In this document: positions 1 through 11,324 of the stretch, one piece after another
Layout of the letters: the number at the start of each line of letters is the position of its first letter
Numbering within the stretch: position 1 is the stretch's first letter
Origin: Cavia porcellus
Taxonomy: Eukaryota; Chordata; Mammalia; Rodentia; Caviidae
NCBI RefSeq assembly: GCF_034190915.1
Contig: NW_026947507.1
Span: 15,448,501 to 15,512,500, forward strand
Direction of reading: 5' to 3'
DNA: 64,000 bases
Notes under the pieces: generated by a model
Database searches by the model: none
What the model saw: the letters and a program-made list of their open reading frames with translations, nothing else
Told to the model about the DNA's origin: nothing
Position numbers and translations under genes: made by a program

Positions 1-169
1 CTCCTCCTCACATACCAAACCAGGAGAAGTGGGCTAAGTGTCCTGCAATTCAGTTGAATTCTGACACTGTCCACCTGATGATAGCATTGGATTCCTGAAC
101 ATGAGTGCTCAGTCTCTAAGACTGCCCCCTACCTTACATGCCAGCATCTAAGATTAGGTGGTGACCTAC
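1..169. other. Unassigned flank of an old LTR
   Basis: No gene or confident repeat is visible. It may be the 3'-side remainder of the minus-strand LTR that follows, but the match is too decayed here to claim. Confidence 0.3.
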
Positions 170-690
170 ATATTGAAACAAATTCTTTGATTTAATTTTC
201 TGGATTGGCTTCCAGAACTCAGGGAAACAATTCTCACTCACTGAGTTATTTTAAAGGATATTATAAAGAGACAGATGACCAGCTATAAGAAAAAAATATA
301 TAGGGTAAGGTGTTGTGGCATACATCTCTGGGCATGGCACCCTGCCAGCACTACCGTGTGCTCAGCAGGCTGGAAGTTATCATATCTTGTCCAACAGTGT
401 TGGTGGACTTTGGTCTGTCTAAGCCTCCCATCCCTCCCTTTCTTGGAAGTTGGTGGTTGGGATAGGAAATTTCAACCCTGTAGTCTACTATTCACTTGGT
501 CTTTTGGTGACTAGTCTTATTCTGACCTTAAATCATTGCAATGATATAAACTGAGGTGTTATCCAAAGGGAATTATACATAACAAACACAATCACTACCC
601 AGGAAACTCCGAGGGTTTTGAGAGCTTTGTGATAGCTGCCAAACATGCATATGATCAAATGTGTATTTCAGATTATACCATCCACATCAT
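170..690 (-). mobile_element. Ancient mammalian LTR (endogenous retrovirus-type), decayed
   Basis: Several phrases in order match a common old mammalian LTR read on the minus strand: a CACTGAGTTATTTTAAAGGA-like segment near 239-258, a CTCTGGGCATGGCACCCTG-like segment near 328-346, a TTTCTTGGAAGTTGGTGGTTGG-type block near 438-460, and a CCAGGAAACTCCGAGGGTTT-like block near 599-618. No flanking gag, pol or env homology is visible, so it would be a solo LTR. The short open frames at 275-514 and 645-911 fall in or beside this element and are not considered genes. I cannot name the subfamily; the boundaries are approximate. Confidence 0.55.
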
Positions 691-916
691 TCAACCAGCT
701 TTTTAACAGCGTTCAGACCTTGTTTGTATACTTAGACACCAAAATATTTACCAGTAAATGTAGTCCACAGATGAAGCTGTGGCTTTATTTCTGCTACAGA
801 CCATGCAGGTTATTATATGACCAAAATTATGAGGCAGAAGGCACTTTCCTAGAAAGCACAATGGTACAGCCAGATGGCTTTGGTTTTTATCCTAACTCTT
901 CTCCCGATTAAATATG

Positions 917-1060
917 TTTCCTTGGGCAAATTTCCCATTTATAAGATTGGGTTATGAATAGTAACCCTACCCCATCTAGTTGTGAAGATTAAATGAGGAG
1001 ACATTTGTTAAGTGCTTGGATCAGTGGGTGGCACCTAGCGAGTGCTCTTTAAATGTTTGC
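917..1060 (+). repeat. MIR SINE (3' half)
   Basis: The order of motifs is that of the mammal-wide MIR core and 3' part: CTTGGGCAAATTTCCC near 921, a short run of ATAAT-like sequence, GAAGATTAAATGAGG near 984, GTTAAGTGCTTGG near 1007, GGCACCTAGCGAGTGCTC near 1030, and AAATGTTTG at the end. MIR is a tRNA-derived SINE mobilised by L2 before the placental radiation. The 5' half is missing or unrecognisable. Confidence 0.85.
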
Positions 1061-1558
1061 TTTGGTGAAGAGAAAGAAAATAAAAGAACTGCCATTCATT
1101 AAACCCTCATTCTCCAACCCACTGCTGAGTACTTAGCGTACATTATTAATAATAATCATTTGAGATCAAAAGCAAATAAAGGAATGATAAGGATTCAGGT
1201 TAGTGCTGTGGTAGTCAGTGCCTCATTGGTGCTTTCTTTAATTGAAGCTCCAGTTGTTGGTTTCTTTATTTTAAAAGGTGATGCCAGTGTGTCCCATGTA
1301 AAAATCATTTTGTTGTTTCTGTATTCCTCAGTTCCTATACAGAGAGCTCTTTTTAGTCAAGGGAAAGCTGAAAGTAGATTCAATCTTGCGCGTCTTTATT
1401 GTAACTTTTGGTTGTCACAAGGTACAGTGCCTCTGGTGCCACATGACTGTACAAAGCAGAACTTATCTATGGAAGTAATGTTTAAAGTTTATAAGTATCA
1501 AAGTTAAGAACTGATACTAGGTTTTGGGGGAGGCAGGAATATCTTGGAGAATTTATCT
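1061..1558. other. Unique AT-rich sequence, no gene recognised
   Basis: It contains a 115-codon open frame (1160-1507, plus strand) that begins at TTG rather than ATG. The translation has a hydrophobic N-terminal third but matches no family I recognise. The length is not surprising by chance in AT-rich DNA read in six frames, so it is not called as a gene. Confidence 0.5.
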
Positions 1559-1965
1559 GGTATACTAGTTTTTCCTTTTGCTGTGGATGTCTCCTTTGAA
1601 ACTCATGCTGACATTCAATTAGTATTGTGTTGGTGTTGGGAAGCAGGGCATTTAGGTGTCTAGATCACTAAGCCAACCAATGAATGCCTTTCAGACAGGA
1701 TGGGGTTGATTCTGCTGGGAATTCATTGGCTCTGTTCTGACTGGATTGATTACCATAGTGGTGAATTTTTGCAAAGTAAGTTTGCTCCTCATTTTCTGCT
1801 TCTTTTTCATGTGTCCTTCTGACTTGTAACATAAAGCGCTACCCGGTATGATGACCTGACTTGTCCTTTCTAGCCTCCAGAACTTGACTCAAAATAAACT
1901 TCTTTTCTTTCTGAATAACCTAGTCTCAGGTGTTATATTATAGTGATAAGAAACAGATTAAGTCA
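1559..1965 (+). mobile_element. MaLR-type LTR (MLT1/MST-like), solo
   Basis: The 3' part carries the classic MaLR ending in order: CTAGCCTCCAGAACTTGACT near 1871, the AAATAAACTTCTTTTCTTTC polyadenylation region near 1892-1911, a CCTAGTCTCAGGTGTTATAT block near 1919 and an AAACAGATTAAGTCA terminus near 1951-1965. The 5' part keeps the GTGTTGGTGTTGGGAAGCAGG and CCAATGAATG blocks typical of the family. MaLRs are non-autonomous ERVL-related LTR retrotransposons. No internal region is visible, so this is read as a solo LTR in plus orientation. Confidence 0.82.
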
Positions 1966-2599
1966 TGTTTTTTACTCCCCTAGTATGGCAACAGTATGGA
2001 ATTATAAAAATGATGTGATAATATCAGATACAGTTTTTTCTTTCTTTTTAATTGCAAGTTCTTATGGTTTAATAAAAAATATAGAGTTACAAAGGTGGTG
2101 TAATGATATCAAATAGTTTTGTTTTCCTTTCTCTATGAAGTTTTTAATATTCCTCATGGCATTAGTTTATATTCAGCTTTTGTTTCACTTATATATGATG
2201 ACACTTAAATCAGTCTTATTGAGGCAAGTTAATCCCCTACTTCTATAATGAGACATTGCAAATATCTCTTACTTTATTCTGGAACAAATTGTGTGTACAT
2301 GTGATGTATACATATATATGCATTAAGATACATGCTAATTCAAAGCTAAAATTAGGCATAGTTTTACAGGATTGTTACTGTTGTATACCTGCCTTTTTCT
2401 GGTTCCTGAACTGAAGGAACAAAACCCAGTGAAACATTAGGAGGCAGTTTGAAGTATTATTGACCTGCTGTGGTGGGCAAGGCCCAACCCCAACCATGGG
2501 CCCTACCACAGGATTACCATACCATCCTCTCTGGTTCCTTTATTGAACTTTCCAATATGATTCTTCAGATAAACTAATTTATACCACTCTTTATTGACT
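1966..2599. other. AT-rich unique sequence
   Basis: No gene, RNA gene or confident repeat. It includes a short G/C-rich patch near 2470-2510 that matches nothing I recognise. Confidence 0.5.
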
Positions 2600-2880
2600 T
2601 ACTTATCATTCCCCATTCTTTTCCATAACATTGAAATACCATCCTGTGGCTGCCCCTTCAAGTGTACCCCTCATTCAGTATTCAGCTCAGACCACAATCT
2701 CCTCTTAAGCTGTTTCTAGCTAATTCCTCTTACCTTTTGCTCCTCAGCACTTGGGCACATCCTCTCTGCATTTCCATACTTATTATATGCTTTATCATGA
2801 AGTGTTATGAATATTTATTTGTACTTTTATTAAATTATTGCAGGACAGCATATTATTTCTTCAACCACATTTTAAGTTTC
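2600..2880 (+). repeat. L2-like LINE 3' fragment
   Basis: The pyrimidine-rich strand with a CATTCAGTATTCAGCTCAGA segment near 2672, CTCCTCTTAAGCTGTTTC near 2699 and CATCCTCTCTGCATTTCCAT near 2759 resembles the 3' end of L2, where a CATTCAGGTCTCAGCTCAAA-type segment is followed by a CTCTGTGCTTCCATAGCAC-type segment. The match is diffuse, so the family call is tentative. Confidence 0.45.
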
Positions 2881-3303
2881 TAAAAGTTGGGTGATCTCTT
2901 TTCAATTACCTTAATACAACTCATCTCTCACACCTTAGCCTTTTTATGCTCCTCTTTATATACCTAGCAGTAAGTGTGAGCTCAGTAAAACTTGATACTG
3001 GAGTAACACAGTAGAGAATAGACATAGATATAGCTATCGACACAGATATTGCTATAGATATTGCTGTTATAGATACGTATTTTTGAGTCGTGGGTTATTA
3101 CTTCTTGTCCCGAAAGGACCTAGCCTTCATGAGAGACTGACAGAAAATGTTTGCTTAGGCACGATGGCGAATCTTCCCAGGTTACAATGATACAAACAGC
3201 CACTGCAGTGTGCATGCCAGAGGTTCAGCCTTGCTGACTTAGAGAAAGGAAAGAGAAAAACATTTTCAAAATCTTTTTCCTTTGAGAGATTGAAAACCCA
3301 AAT
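2881..3303. other. Unique sequence with degenerate ATAGATA tract
   Basis: Around 3015-3075 there is an imperfect hexanucleotide-like tract of ATAGATA, ATAGCTAT and ATTGCTAT words. The rest is unassigned. Confidence 0.5.
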
Positions 3304-3446
3304 GGGGGCTGGGGATTTAGCTCAGCGGCATAAGTGCCTGCCTTGCAAGTGAGCGGTCCTCTGTTTGATCCCTGGTACCGAAAAAGAAAGAAAAAAAAAA
3401 AAAAATAAATAAATAAATAAATAAAAGAAAGAAAAGAAAAGAAAAC
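3304..3446 (+). mobile_element. ID-type SINE (tRNA-derived), full-length with tail
   Basis: The element opens with GGGGCTGGGGATTTAGCTCAG and ends in GATCCCTGGTACCG followed by a long A-rich tail with AAAT and AAAG subrepeats (about 3381-3446). The tRNA-type RNA polymerase III promoter is visible: an A box TTAGCTCAGCGG at 3317-3328 and a decayed B box GTTTGATCCC at 3363-3372. ID SINEs derive from BC1/tRNA-Ala-like RNA and are mobilised by L1. The long, subrepeated tail suggests a fairly young copy. No convincing target-site duplication was found. Confidence 0.9.
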
Positions 3447-4370
3447 AAGTGAACTTAATGCCCAGGGTTTCCTCACAGGAAATAGTAGGAAAGGAAAATA
3501 TAAATCACTGGATAATTTTCCAATTGATTCTACAAGGCTACAATAATATTTATAAACAAAAATATAACAGACAGAAACCAAACATAAAAACTATTCACCA
3601 CTCTTATCTGTGAATATAAGATGGAAAGATTATAAATCAAATGTTAACAAATCAATTCCAATAATATATCAGAAACTGTTCTGATTAAGTGTGATTTATT
3701 GTAGGAATACATGAGTATATATTAAGATATTTTATTAATGTAACTTGTTGATGAGAGTAGGGACAAAATTAATATGAAAATTTTGATACTAAAAAGCTTT
3801 TGATAAAACTGGCCACTCACTTCTGATCCATATAAACATAAAAGTCTGTAAACATAAAGAAGAAATATTCCAAACATAACAAAGGACATGTTTCAGAAAT
3901 TAAAAGTTCACTTCATGGTAAAAAATTAGTTTACCCATTTAAAATAAAGAATAAGATGAGAATGACCATTATCACAGCCTTTATTCTTTATTGCTCTGGA
4001 TGTCTTATCTGACACAAGAAAGTAATTAAACTAAATATGAAGTAAAAATACTAACATGAAAAATTAGACATTTGAAAATGCTCATTTCATACATAAAGAA
4101 TCGTGTGAACAAACCCTCAGAAACAGTATGAGTTAATCAATGAGTTAGCTAAATTTAATTTTAACATAATAATTATAAACTAAATAGGAAAAGAAAGATT
4201 TATTCAACGTTGTAACAGTGACTTCTGCCACCAGTATCATCAATAAAGAATCTAGAAATAAACTAAAAATAAAGGAGTACATATTTCTTTCAGAAAATTC
4301 AATATTTTAGAGATACAAATTCTGTTCTTAATCTAAAAATAGAATATAATTTGGATAAAAAAAAAACTTG
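3447..4370. other. AT-rich unique sequence
   Basis: Strongly A-rich on the plus strand, with no gene or recognisable repeat. The A bias may hint at decayed LINE-1 sense strand, but no ORF2 homology was found. Confidence 0.45.
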
Positions 4371-4385
4371 CATAGAATAATTTTA

Positions 4386-4478
4386 TTTATTTATTTATTT
4401 ATTTTTGTACCAGGGATCGAACTCACGAGCTCATGCTTGCCAGGCAGGTGCTTACACCACTAAGCTAAATACCTGGCT
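4386..4478 (-). mobile_element. ID-type SINE with 15-bp target-site duplication
   Basis: Read on the minus strand this is a complete ID element: the tail is the TTTATTTATTT run at the left, followed by GTACCAGGGATCGAACTC (B box complement), TGCTTGCCAGGCAGGTGCTT and CACTAAGCTAAATACC (A box complement). It is flanked by the perfect direct repeat CATAGAATAATTTTA at 4371-4385 and 4479-4493. This is the expected product of L1-mediated target-primed integration and fixes both ends. Confidence 0.93.
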
Positions 4479-4493
4479 CATAGAATAATTTTA

Positions 4494-4679
4494 AGGTAGG
4501 AGAACAGATAAAATAATTCTGAAATGTATCTGGTTTCATCAATCTTGCAATGCTGGGATTACGTTTCCCATGATTATTTTCCCTGGCTAGTTTTTGCTTA
4601 AAAATGACTAAAAGAGAAGTTTGATCAATATTTGGAAGATAGAAATTAAGTCACAGTCTTTACTTTCCAAAAGACATTG
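4494..4679. other. Unique sequence
   Basis: No feature recognised. Confidence 0.4.
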
Positions 4680-5050
4680 TGGGTAAAGTCGGTGAGGCGA
4701 GAGGCAAAAGTGCGGGCTGATTCCTGCTTGTCTTACTGTCTCAGCCCCTGTCCAGCTACCTCCCTACTGCGTGTCCACCAGGAGCTACATCATCAGAGCC
4801 TCCACAGATCTGTTTACAGCTGTGCCTGGTAGACTCACTCCCAAAGCACACTGTATATGTGGGTTCGCGAGGGCTGGTCAATGCCATTCCTCCTTATCCT
4901 TCAATCCCGCCTTTCTCTTATTTTTTTGTGCTTGTTCCTCAGTTGGGAAATACCTAGTTGCTATAATTGCTTATTCCATAATACTGACAATAGTTCCTCT
5001 TCCTTCATCAGACTCATGCAACCCGTTGAGGAGCTCTGGGATAAAAAAAA
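4680..5050. other. CpG-retaining segment ending in an A-run, unassigned
   Basis: This stretch is visibly richer in G+C and CpG than its surroundings: GTCGGTGAGGCGAG near 4689, GTGCGGGC near 4710, TTCGCGAGGG near 4863 and TCCCGCC near 4905. It ends in an A9 run at 5042-5050. It may be a decayed retrocopy or LTR that I do not recognise, or simply a constrained sequence. The overlapping 100-codon frame (4771-5073) has no recognisable domain. No convincing target-site duplication was found. Confidence 0.35.
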
Positions 5051-5517
5051 ATAGTTTACAAGAACAAAGATAATTTTATCTATGAAAATTGATGTTATTT
5101 ACATCAATTGGATTTCTTTTTACAGTGAGAATGCTAGCTTGAAAGTCAAGATCCAGCTCCATGGGAAGTTTATGACTGTACTTCTCTTGACTTGCTAAGC
5201 ACATCTGAACAGAAGAAATGACTTATTTCTGGACCAAATTCTGACTTCTAAGACAAAAGTGATTAATAAAGTGGAAGCAATGAATCATTAAGAGAATGTG
5301 GCTATCCCCTCATAAAGACATTGAATCACATCCAGGAAACAGTGTAGCATCACACACGTGGTGTAAACAACAGGAACAATTTTAGCTTCAATTAAATAAA
5401 AAAGTGGGAAAGTTTCCTGTTTTAAATTTCTGAAAGGATAGACAGAACAAAAAGGATACTTGTGAAAGTAATATTCTTAGAACAAAGTTACTGGTATTAT
5501 TCATTTCTTACAATACA
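5051..5517. other. Unique sequence
   Basis: No gene or repeat recognised. Confidence 0.45.
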
Positions 5518-5583
5518 GCTGGGTGTATAGCTGCCTAATACGCCTGAGGCTCTGAGTTCCATCCCCAGTAATACAAATAATAC
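5518..5583 (+). mobile_element. ID-type SINE, internally deleted
   Basis: The head GCTGGGTGTATAGCT (5518) and the end GAGTTCCATCCCCAGTA (5554-5570) are both recognisable, but they lie closer together than in an intact ID element. About 10-15 bp of the middle is missing. The tail is short and mixed. Confidence 0.7.
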
Positions 5584-8500
5584 AGTTATTAAGACTAATA
5601 TGAGTGCCTATATATTAGTGGATCTTGACTTAAACCAAGAGTCAGCAAAACTTGTTTAGCAGGTGGCCATGAGATATGAAAAAGATATTATATCAAGCAT
5701 TCTTTTTTTGCTGCTAAGGATTGTCATTTTTAGAAAGTCTGGTTTCATACAAAGTGATTCTATGTATGAAAATAAGAAAGTAATATGTAGCACAAATATT
5801 TGACCATTAAATTAGGTAATTTATTAAAAAACACAATCCACTATAAGCTTCATAAACAAGTGGCACTGAACACAACATTATGCTAAATATAGGATATAAA
5901 TTGCGAGAACATATTTTACTTATAGGATTACTATCATTTTAAATAGAAAAAATAAAATTTTCTCAAAATAATGACTGTCATATAAAGAGCATCTAATACA
6001 TAGGCATATATATTATGTGAATCAGAGTTTTTCTCTCTTCTAACTTAGATATTATAAAACAAAAGATTACTTTAAACATAGCTTAATTACATATTGAATG
6101 AAGAGAACCTAAAGTGTACACATGTTTGGTTCTAAGTCAAACTTCTTGCCTGAAGTTAGTAGTGTTTTGGAGTATGAAGATAATTTGTCAGAGAGATTCT
6201 GTATTGCCTATTGGTGACCTCTGAGGAACTGTGGTGGCCAAAGACAGATACCGGGCAATTGTCATGATTTTCAAAAGTGAGAAGATGGGAGATGAGGATG
6301 ACACAAGTTATGACATGATTTATATAAATATTCAACAATTTCTTGTCATACTATTAAAGAATATCCAGAAATATCTAAAAAATTAATGCCATTTGTAATA
6401 GGAATTGGTAAATATTTACTCAAAATAATCATAGAGTTATTAATAAGAGTGTAAACTCATTAGCTTTAAAAATCAAGGTAGTTGCTGTTGTCTTGCAAAA
6501 GAATTTTGGTGCCTGCATGGAGAAAATGCAGGCTGGGTAACAAAATAGTGAAGTCAAATTTGTACTTGTCCAAATGACCAGTCTCTAAACCAAAATGTGC
6601 TGATGGTTCAATATTCATTTGCAGAGACAAATCCACAGTCTACTGCTGGACTGTGTCTTCAGTCTTTCCTGTTTGCTGATTTAATAAGTTGTTAGAAAAC
6701 ATAGTTGATATGATTATTAAATTTGCCAATATAATTATATCAATGAGACAATTAATCTACTATGTAGCAAATACAGGATCCAAATGAATATCAACCCACT
6801 GAGATTCTGGGTTATAACCAATAAAATGAAATCTAATCAGCATAATTATGTTATCATCCAATCAAATAAACCAACACCAAAACAAAAATGAAAACATCAC
6901 TGTACAAAGCACGAGATATCAAACACAAAAATATTAAGTGTATATATGTAGGCAGGAAAAAATTTTTACTAAAAAGATTTAAAGAGAATTCTTATGGAGA
7001 ATTGGTCAAGATATTTGCTGATGTCATAATAAACATAATCAGGTTAATGTTCTTCATTAAAAAATCAATGCCACGAGTCAGGAGAGCTAGAGGGAGGGCT
7101 GGCGAAGAGCTAGTGAAACCTCAGTTACCCCCCAAGCTCTCACTATGGATTACATGAGTACTGAAAATGGGTAGATTGATGTGGAAAGTTTGACCTCAGC
7201 TAAAAGACTTTCAGAGTTTTATCATATAACAGATGCATACAATAAACAGAATGGCTATTTTGAGAATAAAATTAACAAATTCTATAGTTAAGTAGAGACC
7301 AATTTGGATTTAACTTTGGAAAGTAAATTCAAGTCTATTTATTCACTGAGGATCCTGCAGAGAAAACCCAGGTGGGAATGGATATAATACATATCAGTGC
7401 TTCTTAAAATTGGTTTTTATGTTTTTTGTCCAGCATCCTGGTTATTCAAAGCCCATAGAAAGTTTAAAGTAGTAGATAGTCATAATAAGGTCTTGTATGG
7501 TAAATACAAGAGAGATTAAAAAACAAGCATGGTTTTACATACAACAAATCTGTTCTCTGATGTCAAATAACATTTGCTTTGGTAATATAGCTAAGCGTAA
7601 ACTTCTAATTCAGTGCTTATGGGTGGAAAGTACAGCAATTCAAAGTTAAGAGGTGAGATTTTAATCTTGACTTTCCAAAACCCTGTAATCAAAACAATAA
7701 ATTCTTTAAATTTTTGAGTTCTCTCCTATAGCATTTATAATATGGGAAGGGGGGACCAGATGGCCTCTAAGGCAGATTTCAGCTGTAAGTTCTAAACTTA
7801 CAAATAGCCTGCCATAAATGATAGCTGAATTCCCCAATATCAACCATAGTGAATGTTAACAGGATTCTGGAATGTAGAAGCAGTAGCATATTCTGCAAAG
7901 CCATGACTCTCACTGTACTGGTATTTGCTGTATCCCAAGAGTTCTAAGGCTGATTTGGGATTCTACAAGGTAAAGGGGAACAAATAATTTTGAGTCTATC
8001 TGATGTTGAAGTTAGAAAGAAAAACTCCCTGGGCAAAGAAGTCTTTGAGGAAAGGCTAAGGAGTTAAGATTTAATCTGGAGAAGCAAACTGGGAGCATGT
8101 AACAAATATAATCAGGAACAAGAGATCATATAGGTGCTGGTGAGCAGTTGTTTTCTGTGTCAGACAAGATTGGAACAAGAGAAATAACCATAGATGGACT
8201 TAAAGTAAAGTGGAAGACTTTTTTTTTCTGCCCTAGATCTCTAAGTATTTTTAGGTAATAAAATATGTTACCAGGGAAAGCTGACTAATTTACTTATCTG
8301 ATGGTATTAAATAGAAATTGCAGGACCTTCTCTGCCAGAGGTAAGTGCAGTGCTCGATGTTCTCATGATATTTTCTATTCTATCACCACAGAATAAAGTG
8401 AAAATTCAGACAACAGAGAATTCAAAAAAATCACTTTGAAAAATAGCCAAGGCTTGTGGTTCACTGGATAGTGATTCTGTTATTTCATTTGATTTTTCAA

Positions 8501-9017
8501 AACTGTAGTCTTTAGGACTTTGATTGTCTAATGTTAGTATCCAAAAAATGGTTTATTCTCCTAAGTCATACTTTAGTATATTTTTACTGTATTTGAAAAA
8601 AAAACTCAGAAAGTACAGTAATAGCAGTTCTGAATTCCTCAGTGAAGTTGAGCTACATGAAGTTACTTCTGCATTTTAAGTTTTGTAACACATTAAGTAT
8701 AATAACCTATATAGGAAAAGGGCTACTTAATTCTTCCCAATAACACATACAATTCAAAAACACTTTAGCTTTTGGTATTTCCTTATATAACATGTATTAC
8801 ACAGTATGCTGTTGTATCATCTACATAATTAATCTGATCTTAAATAACTCTTTGCCTGTGTAAAAATGTCCATTAAGATGGACTCCTTGGCTACACTTTC
8901 TGGGGGCCTTTCAGAACTTTAACTCAGATGTCTTGGGTACAAGCAGGTTTTGACTAGGATAAATGTGGCATAGGATAGCTTGGTGAGCAATTTTTCATGT
9001 TCTACATCAAATCCTTG
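5584..9017. other. 3.4 kb AT-rich, featureless
   Basis: No exon, RNA gene or confident repeat seen on either strand. Open frames at 6156-6338 (minus) and 6888-7157 (plus) are short and have no recognisable motif. A pyrimidine-free patch rich in AGGGAGG and GGCTGG words near 7080-7115 stands out only by composition. Confidence 0.5.
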
Positions 9018-9145
9018 CTCCTTCAAAAGTGGTCTTCACTGACAACTTGTTAGAAATGCCTCTCTAAGGTCACTTGACCAAAAAGGTTCATTTGATTTTG
9101 CACATTTTAATTTTAGGAGTATTATATTCAGTGAAACTCTGGAGC
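9018..9145 (-). mobile_element. MER5A-like hAT-Charlie MITE
   Basis: The segment CTTGTTAGAAATGC at 9047-9060 and ATTCAGTGAAACTCTGG near 9127-9143 match two well-spaced landmarks of MER5A in the complement orientation (CTTGTTAGAAATGCAAATTC, then CTGAATCAGAAACTCTGG). The AAGTGGTC word near 9026-9033 fits the terminal side. MER5A is a non-autonomous mammal-wide DNA transposon, inactive since before the placental radiation. Confidence 0.6.
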
Positions 9146-9949
9146 ACAGGTGAAGTGGTTCTATGTCGAAGAATAAGAAAGATGCAGACTGCACCTGTTG
9201 GGAACCTCTGAAGGGAAGGCAAAGCCACATTTTTCCACATGAGGGACCGGTTGGTACATTACCATCACTGACATTGATCCTATGATAGTAAATCCCACAT
9301 GGAAGCCCCACCTAACCAAGAATATACATTTACCAGGCTCATTTATCTTTGCCTTTGGGAATCGTTGATTTAGAGAACATAGTCCACAATACACATAGCA
9401 TTTAATATAATAAGTAGTGTTTAAACTTATAATTGCAGTCCATCATCTATTACATTTTGAATAACCTGTCTTTCTATCATCCCGACATCTTCCATTTTCA
9501 TAATATCACTCAACATACTTTCCATTTCTAACATATGTGCCTGTTAATGTCTTTTGCTCTTCTGGAATTAATTTTTCACCCATTTTTGTGGAAACTTTTT
9601 ATGTAATTACAGAAATACATTAAAGTTATATGCTTTTCATATCTATTACACCTTTTCTCATCAGAATTAATCATAGGCATCTCTGAGCATATTACTCATT
9701 ATACGTATGATCTTTATTTTAGTTTTTTATTTTTCAATTTTAAAAAGAAAGAATAAAAATAATAAAACAGTTTCAGAACAATAGGAGAGTAACAATAATT
9801 AGCACTTTGCATATTGTTTTATTCATAGTAGTTGTTCAGAGTACAAGATAGAGGCACAAAATATTGACCAAAAAATTATTAGTGTAAAACTTTCTTTTCA
9901 ATGGAGAGAAATTAGCTGTATAACTACTATGACTATTTTGTGTATATAT
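9146..9949. other. AT-rich, unassigned, running into L1
   Basis: There is no gene. Two overlapping open frames on the minus strand (9036-9311 and 9161-9394) have no recognised domain, and the first overlaps the MER5A-like element. The pyrimidine-rich part after about 9940 probably belongs to the L1 3' region. Confidence 0.4.
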
Positions 9950-10194
9950 GTACATTTTTTTCTTTTCTTTTCCTTCCTTTCCCCTTTATCCATCACAATT
10001 TTTTTCTTTGAAGTTTCTTTCCTATTCACAATATCTATTATATGTTTTGGACCTTATTTACTCTTTTAGTGTCTCATATTAATGGGACAATATGATGTTT
10101 ACACATGTGGGCTTGATTTATTTCACTTATGATTATAGTCTTGAGTTGCATCCATTTACCTATAAAAGCCTCAAGGTTATCTTTCTTTGTGACT

Positions 10195-10234
10195 ATACAC
10201 ACACACACAAACATACACCCACACCCACACACAT
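10195..10234. repeat. (CA)n-rich microsatellite inside L1
   Basis: Imperfect ACACAC tract interrupted by AAACAT and CCCACAC words, embedded in the L1 3' portion. Confidence 0.85.
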
Positions 10235-10771
10235 ATTCATTCCATCAGATGGGCATTTGGGTTGTTTCTAAGATTTAGTTATTACAAATTGTGCTACCAT
10301 AAATGTGAGTATACATATATCATTGTGGTAAGATGTTTTAAATTTATCTGAGAAGATATTCAGAAGGGAAATAGTTGAGTCTAATTGAACCTCTAATCCT
10401 ACTCTTTTAAGGAATCTCCACTCTGATTTTCACAATGGTTACACCAGTCTATATTCCCATCAAGTGGAGAGTAGAGTAGGGCTCCCTTTTCTCCACAACC
10501 CCATCAATATTTGTTATTGGTGGATTTCTGGATGACAGTCATTCTTTACGGAATGAGATGAAATCTCACTGTGGTTTTAATTTTCACTTCTTGAAGGACT
10601 ACTGACACTAAAGATTTTCTCATATATTTATTTGCCATTTGTATTTCATCCTCTGAGAAGCGCATTCTCATTTCAGATGCCCATTTTTGGATTGGGTTAT
10701 TGAATTTTGAGGGCCTTTGTTCAATTCTTTATTTGTTCTAGATATAGGTCCTTTGTGTGAGGAACAACTGG

Positions 10772-11020
10772 CTATAACCTTTTCAACTCTATGATTTGCC
10801 TCTTCATTTTGTTGGTGATTTTTTTTTTTGTTGTACAGAAGCTTTTTAATAAGGTGAGATCACTTTTGTTGATGCTTTGTACTATTTCCCTTGCAGTCTT
10901 GATTTTGTTCCAGAAGTCTCTGCCTACACCTATGTCTTCAAGATTTTTGCCTGTTTTCTCTTCCTGTATATTTAATTTTTCTATTTTAATATTTAGATCT
11001 TTGAGCCATTTTGACTGCAA
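10772..11020 (-). pseudogene. LINE-1 ORF2 C-terminal fragment
   Basis: The translated minus strand contains the conserved L1 ORF2 C-terminal phrase, visible as GKNLEDIGVGRDFWNK followed by KSFCTTKKKITNKMKRQ. In intact L1 this lies well downstream of the reverse transcriptase and leads toward the cysteine-rich C-terminus. Here the 82-codon frame is a short island bounded by stops. It belongs to the dead L1 and has no independent function. Confidence 0.9.
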
Positions 11021-11239
11021 TTTAGTACATGATGATAGACATTGGTCTAGTTTTAGTCTTTGACATGTGGGAAACCAGCATCATTTATTAAAGAGACTAA
11101 TCTTTCTTCCAATGAACTTATTTGGTTCCTTTGAACTTATTTGTTTCTAAGATAAAGTGGCTGAATGTCTTTGTAGTTGTATCAGATTAAAAGATATGTG
11201 TATACATAATAGACTACACAATGTGAGCATAAACCACTT

Positions 11240-11312
11240 AATTTTTTTGTTTTTGGTATAAGGAATTGAACTTAAGACCTTGTGCTTGCCAGCCAGGCAC
11301 TTGTGCCACTGA
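11240..11312 (-). mobile_element. ID-type SINE nested in L1, abnormal end
   Basis: The complement of an ID element is clear: TTTTTGGTATAAGGAATTGAAC (tail side and B box) then TGCTTGCCAGCCAGGCACTTG and CCACTGAGC (A box). Instead of continuing into the usual ID head after CACTGAGC, the sequence turns into an inverted copy of its own interior (11312-11324 pairs with 11274-11286). It interrupts L1 and so inserted after it. Confidence 0.85.
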
Positions 11313-11324
11313 GCACAAGGTCTT
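11274..11324. repeat. 13-bp perfect inverted repeat at SINE end
   Basis: AAGACCTTGTGCT at 11274-11286 is the exact reverse complement of AGCACAAGGTCTT at 11312-11324, with 25 bp between. One mismatch further out, the match continues by another base. Confidence 0.92.

Noticed and set aside
1160..1507. 115-codon open frame
   Set aside because: It has a non-ATG start and no family resemblance. The length is within chance expectation for a 64-kb AT-rich window read in six frames.
3317..3372. tRNA-like A and B boxes suggesting a tRNA gene
   Set aside because: They belong to an ID SINE with an A-rich tail. No cloverleaf or discriminator structure is seen, and the same boxes recur in other ID copies.
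4547..4566. GCAATGCTGGGATTACG resembling a B1/Alu complement
   Set aside because: The match is limited to about 13 bases, with no further B1 blocks on either side.
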